Assembly: GCA_006546595.1 (NCBI GenBank)
Contig: VIAD01000008.1
Location: 104,904 to 168,903, forward strand
DNA from: Moraxellaceae bacterium AER2_44_116
GTDB lineage: Bacteria > Pseudomonadota > Gammaproteobacteria > Pseudomonadales > Moraxellaceae
DNA length: 64,000 nucleotides
Reading direction: 5' to 3'
The position numbers and the translations under genes were made by a program. Below, in pieces: positions 43,433 to 52,041 of this stretch; the first letter of the stretch is position 1; each line of letters opens with the position of its first letter. The notes below the pieces were generated by a model. It did not search any database. It worked only from the letters and a program-made list of their open reading frames with translations, and was not told where the DNA came from.

Positions 43433-45319
43433 ATGAAGTTGCCGTTTCGTTTGTTGGCTCTCCCTGCTGTGATATCGGTATTGACATTACAACTCACTGG
43501 CTGCGGTGAAGGGGGAAATAACTTAATTGATCCTGTTGCTGAGCAAATTAATACTATTACTACCTGTGATGGTGAAAAAGACCTGTGTACCAGTGGGCAG
43601 TTTATTGATGAGCCTGTCGTTGGGCTTAATTATTCCTGTAATCAAGTTCAGGATGTGACGGATAAAGACGGTGTTTTTACCTGTCCTAATAATTCGGTGG
43701 TGACATTCTATTTACAAGCGGAAAAAGGTAAGCACCGCATTACCTTAGGCCTCTATCGTATTAAAGCGATTGGTAGTATCAGTGGTACACGACAAAACGC
43801 TTTACTGCAAGTGACACCAAAAGATCTACTGACAGGTATTTCATCACAAGATAATACTAACGCTAATAACACGTCAGAAACACAAGTTGCCAATATTTTA
43901 CGTTTGTTGCAAGTCATGGATAATGACGGCTCAGCGGATACCAATGTCTTAAATCGCATTGTGATTAGCGATGCTGATAAAAGTCAGATTGACTTGTTAA
44001 AATCAGACTTTGGGGTCAATCTTTTTGCCGATAGTGCAAATTTTGAAAAGATATTAGACCCCTTGCTCGTAGAGATTGCCAAAAAAGGTCGCACGTTACC
44101 AACAGCTGAGGTTGCTACAGCGCGTTTTAATCGGTCATTGCCTATCCTACAAGCGGGTGTGTATGAAGTTTCGCCCTTCATTACAGGCGGTAGTGATAAA
44201 GCAGGTAACCGATTATATACAGGCATGGTGGGTGAAACGACTCAATCACTCGAAAAAGCATTTGAGGGCATATTTTTTATTATTGATCGAGATGCGAAAG
44301 CGATTGGTTTGGGTTTAGAGTGGCGAGATACTCTTAATATTGCCACGTTAGATAGCACTTTGTTGCAAAAAATACTGTTAGATAAAGCGCCAACACCACT
44401 GACATTTGCTTCTCAAGATATTGGTTTTGAGATTACAGGTAACATTAAGCCTGACTTTAAGTTGTTTGCAGAGAATGGCGATACCATTGAGATTACTCAA
44501 GGTATCATGACCAAAGGAAATTTATTAGGTAATGATTTTTTCTATCGCAATGTGTATGGCTTAACGTCTAGTGATACTGTTGATGTGAAGAATTTTGGTA
44601 AGTGGCGACGTACGGGAACACTAGCCTTAGAAGGCACAACCAATATGAGTAAAGTCCGCGATACGTCACCATATTTCGATGGGGCTATTTGGAAGACAAA
44701 AGCCAACTCGCCTACAACCCCCATATTTCCTTTGCATCTCAAGTTAACATTACGAGATAGTGATACGACAACCTGTAAAGATATAGGTTGCCCCGTTGGT
44801 ATCGATAATACCATGGGCATTAGTATTCTAGAAAATGGCAATATTATTACCGATATCAATGATAACTGTCGCCCTGTTAATAACATGATAGAAGTGGCTG
44901 ATCCAAATAAGCCATCGGATTTACTGGAAGAACATCGTTTGGGATTGGTTTCTGCCGTTTTTCAAGATGCTACGACTGGGCCTGCTATTTCCCCGATTAT
45001 TATGGTTGACAGTTGGGCCAAAAATGATCCTAAGTGGAAAAACTTTTACGGCATCTTCATGGGAGTGCAGTCGGGGGCAGCGGGTGGACCTAAAGTACAA
45101 ATCAACATTGCTAGGGTTCTTGATAAAATAGTCACGATTGAAAATCAAAAAGACGATCAAGAGGCGGGCAGTGGAGTTGCCGCGATATGGACAAATTATA
45201 TCAAGATACTAACGGCTCTCAGTACCAAACCTGTCGAAAAGCAAACCTTAGAAGTGAATAAAGCACAGGGCTATATTAGCAAAATAGAAGTTCAGGACTG
45301 TAATACGTTTTTGCAATAG
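43433..45319 (+). CDS. Large lipoprotein, FilF-like
   Basis: A 628-residue lipoprotein with a signal and lipobox (VLTLQLTGCGEG; lipidated Cys at 24). A Cys-rich segment follows (TCDGEKDLCTSGQF and CNQVQDVTDKDGVFTCP, about 46-85) with four Cys that could form two disulfides. The rest is mostly beta-rich, with no recognised domain. RBS GAAGAGG lies before the start. Size, lipobox and last position in the operon match FilF of the Acinetobacter cluster. A strong bidirectional terminator follows. The protein could anchor the surface structure at the outer membrane; this is inferred. Confidence 0.65.
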   Translation: MKLPFRLLALPAVISVLTLQLTGCGEGGNNLIDPVAEQINTITTCDGEKDLCTSGQFIDEPVVGLNYSCNQVQDVTDKDGVFTCPNNSVVTFYLQAEKGKHRITLGLYRIKAIGSISGTRQNALLQVTPKDLLTGISSQDNTNANNTSETQVANILRLLQVMDNDGSADTNVLNRIVISDADKSQIDLLKSDFGVNLFADSANFEKILDPLLVEIAKKGRTLPTAEVATARFNRSLPILQAGVYEVSPFITGGSDKAGNRLYTGMVGETTQSLEKAFEGIFFIIDRDAKAIGLGLEWRDTLNIATLDSTLLQKILLDKAPTPLTFASQDIGFEITGNIKPDFKLFAENGDTIEITQGIMTKGNLLGNDFFYRNVYGLTSSDTVDVKNFGKWRRTGTLALEGTTNMSKVRDTSPYFDGAIWKTKANSPTTPIFPLHLKLTLRDSDTTTCKDIGCPVGIDNTMGISILENGNIITDINDNCRPVNNMIEVADPNKPSDLLEEHRLGLVSAVFQDATTGPAISPIIMVDSWAKNDPKWKNFYGIFMGVQSGAAGGPKVQINIARVLDKIVTIENQKDDQEAGSGVAAIWTNYIKILTALSTKPVEKQTLEVNKAQGYISKIEVQDCNTFLQ

Positions 45320-45341
45320 AATATGTTAGCTGTCTGATAAT

Positions 45342-45371
45342 AAAAAAGCCGACATTGTTGTCGGCTTTTTT
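45342..45371. terminator. Bidirectional Rho-independent terminator
   Basis: AAAAAAGCCGACA and TGTCGGCTTTTTT form a long stem with a four-base loop and T-runs on both strands. It closes the fil-like operon on the plus strand and the cysI-DUF934 operon on the minus strand. Confidence 0.93.
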
Positions 45372-45383
45372 ATTGGATTTTGT

Positions 45384-45878
45384 TTAGGCAGAAATTAAAC
45401 GCCGACGGTATAGCGGTAAGCTTTCGTCAATACTGGATTGATAGCTCACACTAAAGTCATTTAAGCCTTGTAAGGCGACATCAATGTCTTTATCCGCACG
45501 TACCGCAAAGCTGTTAAAACCACAGCGTTGTAGGTAAAACAGATTGTCTTTGAAAACATCGCCCACCGCACGTAATTCACCTGTGAAGCCCAAACGATTG
45601 CGTAATAACACCGCGTAAGAATAACCACGACCATCCGCAAAGGCAGGAAACGCGATAGCAATGAGATTGAAACAGCCAATGTCGTTTGCAATCAATTCAG
45701 GATGTTGGTCAGGTTTTAACACGACGCCTTTTTTATAAGGGTGAGCCAATACCTGTTCGCGTTGCTGTTGCCATACATCCAAACTCACCAAAATATCGGA
45801 TGATGGAAAGCTACCCACTTCGCCAATCAAGTGGTAATCGTCGGCAACAATGGCGCGGTCTTTAATAATATTAGGCAT
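45384..45878 (-). CDS. DUF934 protein of the sulfite reductase operon
   Basis: A protein of about 164 residues of the DUF934 family, nearly always encoded directly after a ferredoxin-type nitrite/sulfite reductase and described as an accessory oxidoreductase or sulfite-reduction protein. Characteristic parts are FPSSDILVSLDVW, IAIAFPAFADGRGYSYAVLLRNRLGFTGELRAVGDVF and the C-terminal YRRRL. ATG 45878 with AAGGAGC upstream is chosen over an upstream TTG at 45908. It overlaps the cysI stop by 8 bp. Its exact biochemistry is unknown. Confidence 0.9.
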   Translation of the reverse strand: MPNIIKDRAIVADDYHLIGEVGSFPSSDILVSLDVWQQQREQVLAHPYKKGVVLKPDQHPELIANDIGCFNLIAIAFPAFADGRGYSYAVLLRNRLGFTGELRAVGDVFKDNLFYLQRCGFNSFAVRADKDIDVALQGLNDFSVSYQSSIDESLPLYRRRLISA

Positions 45879-47523
45879 ACACACGCTCCTTAAATTTGGC
45901 AATGCCAATGCGTCGATAAGTATCTAAGAAACGCTCGCTATCGAGACGATTATCTAAATAAGTATTCAGAATTTCTTCAATAATATTCGCCATTTCTTCA
46001 GCGACAAAAGAAGGGCCGAGAATATCACCTAAACTGGCATCGTGATTGGCATTACCACCTAACGACACCTGATAGTATTCCGCGCCTTTTTTATCCACAC
46101 CCAAAATGCCAATATGACCGACATGGTGATGACCACAGGCATTCATGCAGCCAGAGATATTAATATCTAAGTCGCCGATATTATAGACTTCATCCAAGTC
46201 CTCAAAACGTCGTTGAATTTGATCCGCAATGGGAATGGATTTTGCGTTGGCTAATGAGCAAAAATCACCACCGGGGCAGCAAATAATATTGGTGAGCATG
46301 CCAATATTGGCAGTGGCAAAACCTAAGGTGCTGAGTTGTTGCCATAAGGCAAATAACTGGTCTTGACGCACATCCGATAGAACTAAATTTTGCTCGTGAG
46401 TGGTGCGTAACTCACCAAAGCTATATTGGTCAACTAAGTCAGCAACAGCGTGCATTTGTTCACTGGTTATGTCACCAGGGGCAACACCTGTGCGTTTTAA
46501 GGATAAGGTGACAATGCGATAACCCGCTTTTTTATGAGCGTGGGTATTGTGGTTAAACCATAACGCAAATGCACGGTTCTCATTGAGTGCTTGGCTGAGC
46601 TCAATAGGATTGTCGCTTAGCGTTTGGTAGGCGGGCTCTGTAAAAAAGCTCGCCAAACGCTGAAGCTCAGCCGCAGGAACGCGCATAGCTTCAGTATTGG
46701 TGTAAGCGAACTCAGCTTCAACTTTTTCAGCAAACACCGCAGGCGTTAATGCTTTAACTAAAATTTTAATCCGCGCTTTGTACTTATTGTCACGGCGACC
46801 ATGTAAGTTATATACGCGTAATACCGCTTCTAGATAAGCAATTAACTCGGCTTGCGGTAAAAACTCACGAATCACTGAACCAATAATAGGGGTACGGCCT
46901 AGACCTCCACCAACTAAGATTTTATAGCCAATCTCACCTTCGGAGTTTTTGACAATATAAACGCCAATATCATGGACAGCCGTTGCGGCACGATCAACAT
47001 CAGGATGAGCGTTGACGGCAATCTTAAATTTACGCGGTAAAAAGGCAAATTCAGGGTGAAAGGTGGACCATTGGCGAATCAGTTCGCACGTTGGGCGTGG
47101 GTCAATAACTTCACCTGCCACGACTCCTGCAAATTGGTCAGTTGTCGTGTTACGAATACAATTGCCGCTGGTTTGAATAGCGTGCATTTGTACGTTGGCT
47201 AGATCGGCAAGAATGTCAGGTACTTGCTCAAGTTTAGGCCAGTTATACTGAATGTTTTGGCGTGTGCTGATATGAGCATAACCACGATCATAATGACGAG
47301 CAATATATGCCAAGGTGCGTAACTGCGTGCTGGATAACATGCCATAAGGAATGGCAACACGTAACATCGGTGCATAGCGTTGAACATACAAACCGTTTTG
47401 CAGACGGAAAGGACGGAATTCATCTTCAGACAGTTCGCCCGCTAAATAGCGTTCAGTTTGGTCGCGGTATTGCGCGACACGCTGGTCAACGATTTTTTGA
47501 TCGTAAGCATCGTATTGGTACAT
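45871..47523 (-). CDS. cysI: Siroheme nitrite/sulfite reductase (assimilatory sulfite reductase)
   Basis: A 550-residue siroheme/[4Fe-4S] enzyme. Two duplicated ferredoxin-like halves are visible (VAIPYGMLSSTQLRTLAYIARHYDRGYAHISTRQNIQYNW at the start). The cluster ligands lie in CCPGGDFCSLA (about 414-421) and SGCMNACGHHHVGHIG (about 453-468), the four-cysteine pattern that binds the coupled cluster. It reduces sulfite to sulfide, the step after CysH. The DUF934 partner overlaps it. CysI is my preferred name because of the sulfur context, although nitrite is an alternative substrate in this family. No NADPH flavoprotein partner (CysJ) is near, so ferredoxin is the likely electron donor. Confidence 0.92.
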   Translation of the reverse strand: MYQYDAYDQKIVDQRVAQYRDQTERYLAGELSEDEFRPFRLQNGLYVQRYAPMLRVAIPYGMLSSTQLRTLAYIARHYDRGYAHISTRQNIQYNWPKLEQVPDILADLANVQMHAIQTSGNCIRNTTTDQFAGVVAGEVIDPRPTCELIRQWSTFHPEFAFLPRKFKIAVNAHPDVDRAATAVHDIGVYIVKNSEGEIGYKILVGGGLGRTPIIGSVIREFLPQAELIAYLEAVLRVYNLHGRRDNKYKARIKILVKALTPAVFAEKVEAEFAYTNTEAMRVPAAELQRLASFFTEPAYQTLSDNPIELSQALNENRAFALWFNHNTHAHKKAGYRIVTLSLKRTGVAPGDITSEQMHAVADLVDQYSFGELRTTHEQNLVLSDVRQDQLFALWQQLSTLGFATANIGMLTNIICCPGGDFCSLANAKSIPIADQIQRRFEDLDEVYNIGDLDINISGCMNACGHHHVGHIGILGVDKKGAEYYQVSLGGNANHDASLGDILGPSFVAEEMANIIEEILNTYLDNRLDSERFLDTYRRIGIAKFKERVYA

Positions 47524-47711
47524 AAGCCTTGCACTTTCTTAAAAGTAAGGGTGAAAAACGAGCTTTTGCTCATTCTTATTGGGTGCGCGCAGGATACCAA
47601 GACTCACTATATAACTAAAATACTTTTTATCTATATGATCATTAGGTTTTAGTGATAAGCCTGAATTTTAGTTAGAATAGTCGCTGTTTAATCTAAGCAT
47701 TTAGAGAATTG

Positions 47712-50700
47712 ATGATGATTGATACACCCACACCTTACATTAATACGAAAAATAAAAAACGCTTATTGGGTTTGGGGACTGTTTTTGCGGTGTATAGCGC
47801 ATTAGGTTTTTTGGCGGCACCGTCATTGGCCATTAAATTAGCGCAACAATATGTCAGTGATGAGTTACACCTTCAGTTGACGATCGCCAACATAGAAATT
47901 AACCCATTGACCTTAGCCGTTAAAGTGGATGGTTTGCAAGTTAAACAGCCTGCTGGTGACGTGTTGGTATCCGCTCAACAAATCTATGTGAATAGTAGCT
48001 TTTTATTATCGTTATGGCAGAAGCGAATTTGGCTCGACGAATTGGATATTCAACGGCCGTATGTCAATGTGCATTTGGATAAAACAGGTAAGTTGAATTT
48101 ATTGCAACTCATTCCCCCGAAAAAAGAAGAAAAGTCAGGCGATATGGCGTGGCAAATCGCAAGTTTTGCGATTCATAATGCCAATTTTAAGGTGTTAGAT
48201 GAAAGTCGTCGGCAACCATTTTCCAGTCAAATACATGATTTTAATTTGAGTTTGTATAATATGAGCTCATTGGCGGGAGATGAAGGCCGTTATCAGTTTG
48301 CCGCGCAAACCGCTCAGCAGGAAAAATTGACGTGGCAGGGAACAGTTGGTTTACAACCAATGCGTTCACAAGGACATTTTAGTATTGAAAATTTGCAATT
48401 AACCACGCCTGCCAGTTATTTGGCTGATTTTCCTGTCACGATTGAGCGGGGTGAGTTTAATGTCGCGGCTGATTATCAGTTTTTACTTAACGATGACCAG
48501 CCGCAGTTGAGTCTGACTCAAGGGCATATTGTGTTAAGTGATATTAAGGCGCGCACAAAAACACTTAATCCGGTCAATTATGTCTTAAAGCAAGCCGAAC
48601 TCAGTCGGTTGCGTGTGCAGTGGCCGCAAGTGCAAGCCTCGTTTGAGACATTATTATTACAACGGCCAGAAATTCAAGACCACCAGAGCCAACGTGCTAT
48701 TGTGGCGTTACAAGATGTCACGCTCTCGAAAGGGGTATGGCAACAACAAGCCGATAGCCTAAGTTTGGCACTGTTGAGCGCACGAAAGCTCAGAGTGGAA
48801 GGGCAGAAGCAAGCATTGTTGCAGTTGCCGCAGTTGGATATTAGTCAGTTTGGTATTGAAAAAAACACCTTGAATACAGGGCGTATTGCACTGACGGGTG
48901 GAGAGACACAGCTACATCTTCTTAAAAATGGTCAAATCAATTGGCAGCAAGAGTTAACGCAATTATTGCCCCGTTTAATGCCGCCGACAATGGTCAAGCA
49001 AAATAATACAACCACAACACCGACGATGCGTTATCACTTGGGTGAAGTTGCCATTAAAGACTTTGTCATTCATGGCGAAGACCAGCGGCAATCCCCCGTC
49101 TTTAAAGAGCAAGTGACACTATCGCAGATTACTGTGAATCCACAGTTAGACCTTGCCAAGCCTCACCAGTTAGATGCTAGTTTGCGTTTAGCGACGGGTG
49201 GTGACGTACACATGATGGGGCAATTACAGGAAGCTCCGTTAATGGTTGACGCTAAACTGAGGTTGAATAAATTAGCCTTACCGCCATTTTCGCATTACTT
49301 AAAAGATATTGCGTTATTAAAACTGGAAAGCGGCAATCTTGATATTGATGGCAACATTCATCTTCAACAACAACCGAAACTACAAGCAACCTTTGCAGGT
49401 ATGGTGGGGGTTAATGATTTTGCGGCGAATGACTTAAAGCTCAATGAACGGTTTCTAGCATGGAAGCGTGTAGTGGCTTCAGGGATGACGTGGCAACTAG
49501 AGCCTATGAAGCTGCATATTAAAGAAATGCGTGCTGAACAGCCTTTTACTCGCGTCATTATTGCACCCGATAAAACGATTAACTTAGAACAAGTGATTGC
49601 GAAAGAAAGTCAGCCAGTTACCGTGAAGCCTGCGTTATCAAAGCCAGAAAATACCCTGCCCATTCAGATTGATAGAACGATAGTCAGTAATGGCGCTATG
49701 TTGTTTGCTGATTTAACCCTTACGCCGCAATTTGCCACGGGGATTCAGGCATTAAATGGTGATATTCGTGGTATCTCGACCGCAGGAAACAGTTATGCCC
49801 AAGTGAGCTTGCAGGGTCAGGTGGATCAATATGGTAAAGCAACGATCAAAGGTGCGTTGAATCCTTTTAGTCCTGATAAAAACACTAATATGAGTGTTAA
49901 GTTTGACAATCTTGAACTCACGACATTAACGCCGTACTCCTCAAAATTTGCGGGCTATCGTATTGATAAAGGTAAGTTGTCTTTGGATTTGACGTATAAA
50001 GTGGCTAACCGTCAATTAGTGGCAGCCAATAAAATTGTGCTTAATCAATTAACCTTAGGTGAGCGAGTAGATAGCCCAGAAGCCAAAAACTTACCGATTC
50101 GTTTAGCGATTGCATTATTACAAGATAGTCATGGTGTGATTGACTTGGATATTCCTATTTCGGGAAGTTTAGATGATCCGAAATTTCGGGTTGCACCGAT
50201 TGTTTGGCAAGCCATTGTTAACGTTGTCACTAAGGTGGCGACTGCGCCTTTTCGCTTTATTGCCGATTTAGTGGGTGGCGGTGATGATATGGATAGCATG
50301 GCCTTTAGTGTGGGTGATGCACAGTTAAGCAGTGATGTCATCACTAAATTAACGACGATTGCGGATGCCCTAACCAAAAGACCTAGTTTGCGTTTAGAGG
50401 TGCGTGGTACGTTTGATGAATTAGCTGATGCCCACGCGATAAAAAAAGCAAAATTTGATCGCTTTTTAAGCGAGAGAATGCAAAAAAATGGGCAAGAAGT
50501 GCCAACCTTAGAATCGATGTATGTTGAAACTAAAGGTGCAGAATCGCTAAAACAACAACGAGCATTAAACCTCAAGCTAGTTAAAAATCCAGAGGCTAAA
50601 GAAAAATTGGTGTTGGATGCTGAAATCTATCGCTTGGCTTTGCGTGAACAGTTACTTGAAACACAAGAGGTGACGGCAGGGGATTTACGTCAATTGGCTT

Positions 50701-50843
50701 TAGAGCGAGCCAAAGCCTTGCGTGGCCAATTGGTCGAAAAGTTGCACATAGAAGATGCGAGAGTGTTTATTTTAGAGCCTGAAATGAACAAAATGAACGA
50801 TAAACAACAGGTTATTTCTAGCGTTACGTTGAGTGCTGGCTAG
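47712..50843 (+). CDS. DUF748/AsmA-like envelope protein
   Basis: A protein of about 1043 residues. One N-terminal membrane helix (LLGLGTVFAVYSALGFLAAPSLAI) anchors a long periplasmic part of beta-rich repeats (for example LTIANIEINPLTLAVKVDGLQV and LWQKRIWLDELDIQRPYVNVHL), the DUF748 signature. Related AsmA/YhdP-type proteins form bridges that carry lipids between membranes. The last 190 residues look like an OmpA/SmpA-like helical tail (LRLEVRGTFDELADAHAIKKAKFD). ATG 47712 or 47715 is the likely start; a TTG at 47709 is in frame. Function in lipid transport is inferred from the fold family. It is followed directly by a family A repeat. Confidence 0.85.
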   Translation: MMIDTPTPYINTKNKKRLLGLGTVFAVYSALGFLAAPSLAIKLAQQYVSDELHLQLTIANIEINPLTLAVKVDGLQVKQPAGDVLVSAQQIYVNSSFLLSLWQKRIWLDELDIQRPYVNVHLDKTGKLNLLQLIPPKKEEKSGDMAWQIASFAIHNANFKVLDESRRQPFSSQIHDFNLSLYNMSSLAGDEGRYQFAAQTAQQEKLTWQGTVGLQPMRSQGHFSIENLQLTTPASYLADFPVTIERGEFNVAADYQFLLNDDQPQLSLTQGHIVLSDIKARTKTLNPVNYVLKQAELSRLRVQWPQVQASFETLLLQRPEIQDHQSQRAIVALQDVTLSKGVWQQQADSLSLALLSARKLRVEGQKQALLQLPQLDISQFGIEKNTLNTGRIALTGGETQLHLLKNGQINWQQELTQLLPRLMPPTMVKQNNTTTTPTMRYHLGEVAIKDFVIHGEDQRQSPVFKEQVTLSQITVNPQLDLAKPHQLDASLRLATGGDVHMMGQLQEAPLMVDAKLRLNKLALPPFSHYLKDIALLKLESGNLDIDGNIHLQQQPKLQATFAGMVGVNDFAANDLKLNERFLAWKRVVASGMTWQLEPMKLHIKEMRAEQPFTRVIIAPDKTINLEQVIAKESQPVTVKPALSKPENTLPIQIDRTIVSNGAMLFADLTLTPQFATGIQALNGDIRGISTAGNSYAQVSLQGQVDQYGKATIKGALNPFSPDKNTNMSVKFDNLELTTLTPYSSKFAGYRIDKGKLSLDLTYKVANRQLVAANKIVLNQLTLGERVDSPEAKNLPIRLAIALLQDSHGVIDLDIPISGSLDDPKFRVAPIVWQAIVNVVTKVATAPFRFIADLVGGGDDMDSMAFSVGDAQLSSDVITKLTTIADALTKRPSLRLEVRGTFDELADAHAIKKAKFDRFLSERMQKNGQEVPTLESMYVETKGAESLKQQRALNLKLVKNPEAKEKLVLDAEIYRLALREQLLETQEVTAGDLRQLALERAKALRGQLVEKLHIEDARVFILEPEMNKMNDKQQVISSVTLSAG

Positions 50844-50844
50844 T

Positions 50845-50937
50845 TTTTGAGGCTTCGACTCCACTCAGCCAACGTCAAAATGTTCCCTGAGCGAAGTCGA
50901 AGGGTCAAAGGGATGATTCAAGCAAACATCAACAGAT
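50845..50937. repeat. Dispersed CTTCGACTCCG palindromic repeat, family A copy 4
   Basis: Core GCTTCGACTCCACTCAG...CCCTGAGCGAAGTCGAAG is followed by GATTCAAGCAAACATCAACAG, matching the right flank of copies 1 and 3. The left flank is shortened by the DUF748 gene's stop. Confidence 0.8.
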
Positions 50938-51078
50938 ATTAGTGCAGATCAGCCGTCAGTAGCAGGCAAGCTAAATGCTAAAAGTCGGATTGTTAGACAA
51001 TGCAAATGCTTGCTGGAGTCATATTCATGTTAGGATTGGGACGCTAATTACATTTATGAGTATCGTAACGGGTGAGCT

Positions 51079-51774
51079 ATGACCTTTAAAGCAGCGGAAA
51101 GTCTAGCCGAGCAAATTGCACGTCATGTGGGGCGGCAAATTGTGACAGGTGATTTGGTCGAAGGAGAGCGCATTCAAGAGTTAAGAATTGCTAAAGAATT
51201 AAATGTCAGTCGTGGCTCAGTTCGAGAAGCACTTCTAATTTTAGAGCGTCGTCATTTAATTAATATTTATCCGCGTCGTGGCGCGGTAGTGGCTGAAATG
51301 TCGGCACAGCAAATCAAAAGTTTATTTGAAATTCTGACATTATTATTAACTGTACTTGCACGCCGCGCTGCCGATAGTTGGCGGCAATCAGATGTTGAGG
51401 GATTTACCTCGTTACTAGATCATTTACAAGGTTTAGCACGCGAAGGAGATATAGAAGGATTTTATGAAGGCTCATTTGCTTTTTTTCGTATGGGATATCG
51501 TTTTGCACTCAATCCTTATATTGAAGAAATGTTAGAAGATTTGCAGCCTGCGTTACAGCGTAGTTATTATTTGGCATTACACACCAATAAGCGCGAGTTA
51601 CAAGAAGCGCATAACTTTTTTAAGGGTATTCTCGAAGCCATTTTAATGCGTAAAGGCGATCAGGCGGCATTATTAGTCGATGATTTTGCCTGTCATTTAC
51701 GTAATTTGGTTTTAGATTCTTTGGCGAGAATGAAACAAATTGAATTAGCATGGGCGCAACGTTCTAAGCGTTAA
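51079..51774 (+). CDS. GntR-family transcriptional regulator (FCD type)
   Basis: A 231-residue regulator. The winged helix-turn-helix (about 8-78) contains IQELRIAKELNVSRGSVREALLILERRHLI; the effector domain (about 85-220) is the helical FCD type, binding small carboxylates in other members. It is encoded just upstream of smc on the same strand, an arrangement shared with Pseudomonas and other gammaproteobacteria, where a GntR gene precedes smc-zipA-ligA. It is followed by a hairpin (51802-51826), so smc is probably transcribed separately. Ligand unknown. Confidence 0.92.
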   Translation: MTFKAAESLAEQIARHVGRQIVTGDLVEGERIQELRIAKELNVSRGSVREALLILERRHLINIYPRRGAVVAEMSAQQIKSLFEILTLLLTVLARRAADSWRQSDVEGFTSLLDHLQGLAREGDIEGFYEGSFAFFRMGYRFALNPYIEEMLEDLQPALQRSYYLALHTNKRELQEAHNFFKGILEAILMRKGDQAALLVDDFACHLRNLVLDSLARMKQIELAWAQRSKR

Positions 51775-51801
51775 TGAAGTCATTTACACTGCTGTTTATA
51801 G

Positions 51802-51826
51802 CGTCACACTGTTAATCTGTGTGACG
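51802..51826 (+). terminator. Hairpin after the GntR gene
   Basis: CGTCACAC and GTGTGACG form a perfect eight-base stem with a nine-base loop. No clear T-run follows, so it may be a weak terminator. Confidence 0.45.
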
Positions 51827-52041
51827 ACTGTCATATAAATCTTATTTAAAATCAAATTATGTCATTTTCTTCATGTTTTGTTACGTTTTGTTGCAAATTG
51901 CCGCTAGGCTGTCTAGTTTTTCCGATAGAATTCGCTCAAATCTTCCTAATGGACTAGGTCTTTCTGCTTTTTTGTGATTGAAAAATAAGCAGTTTTGGCT
52001 AAGGACACTCTCCGCAATCCCTTTTTTAACCCTTGACGCTC

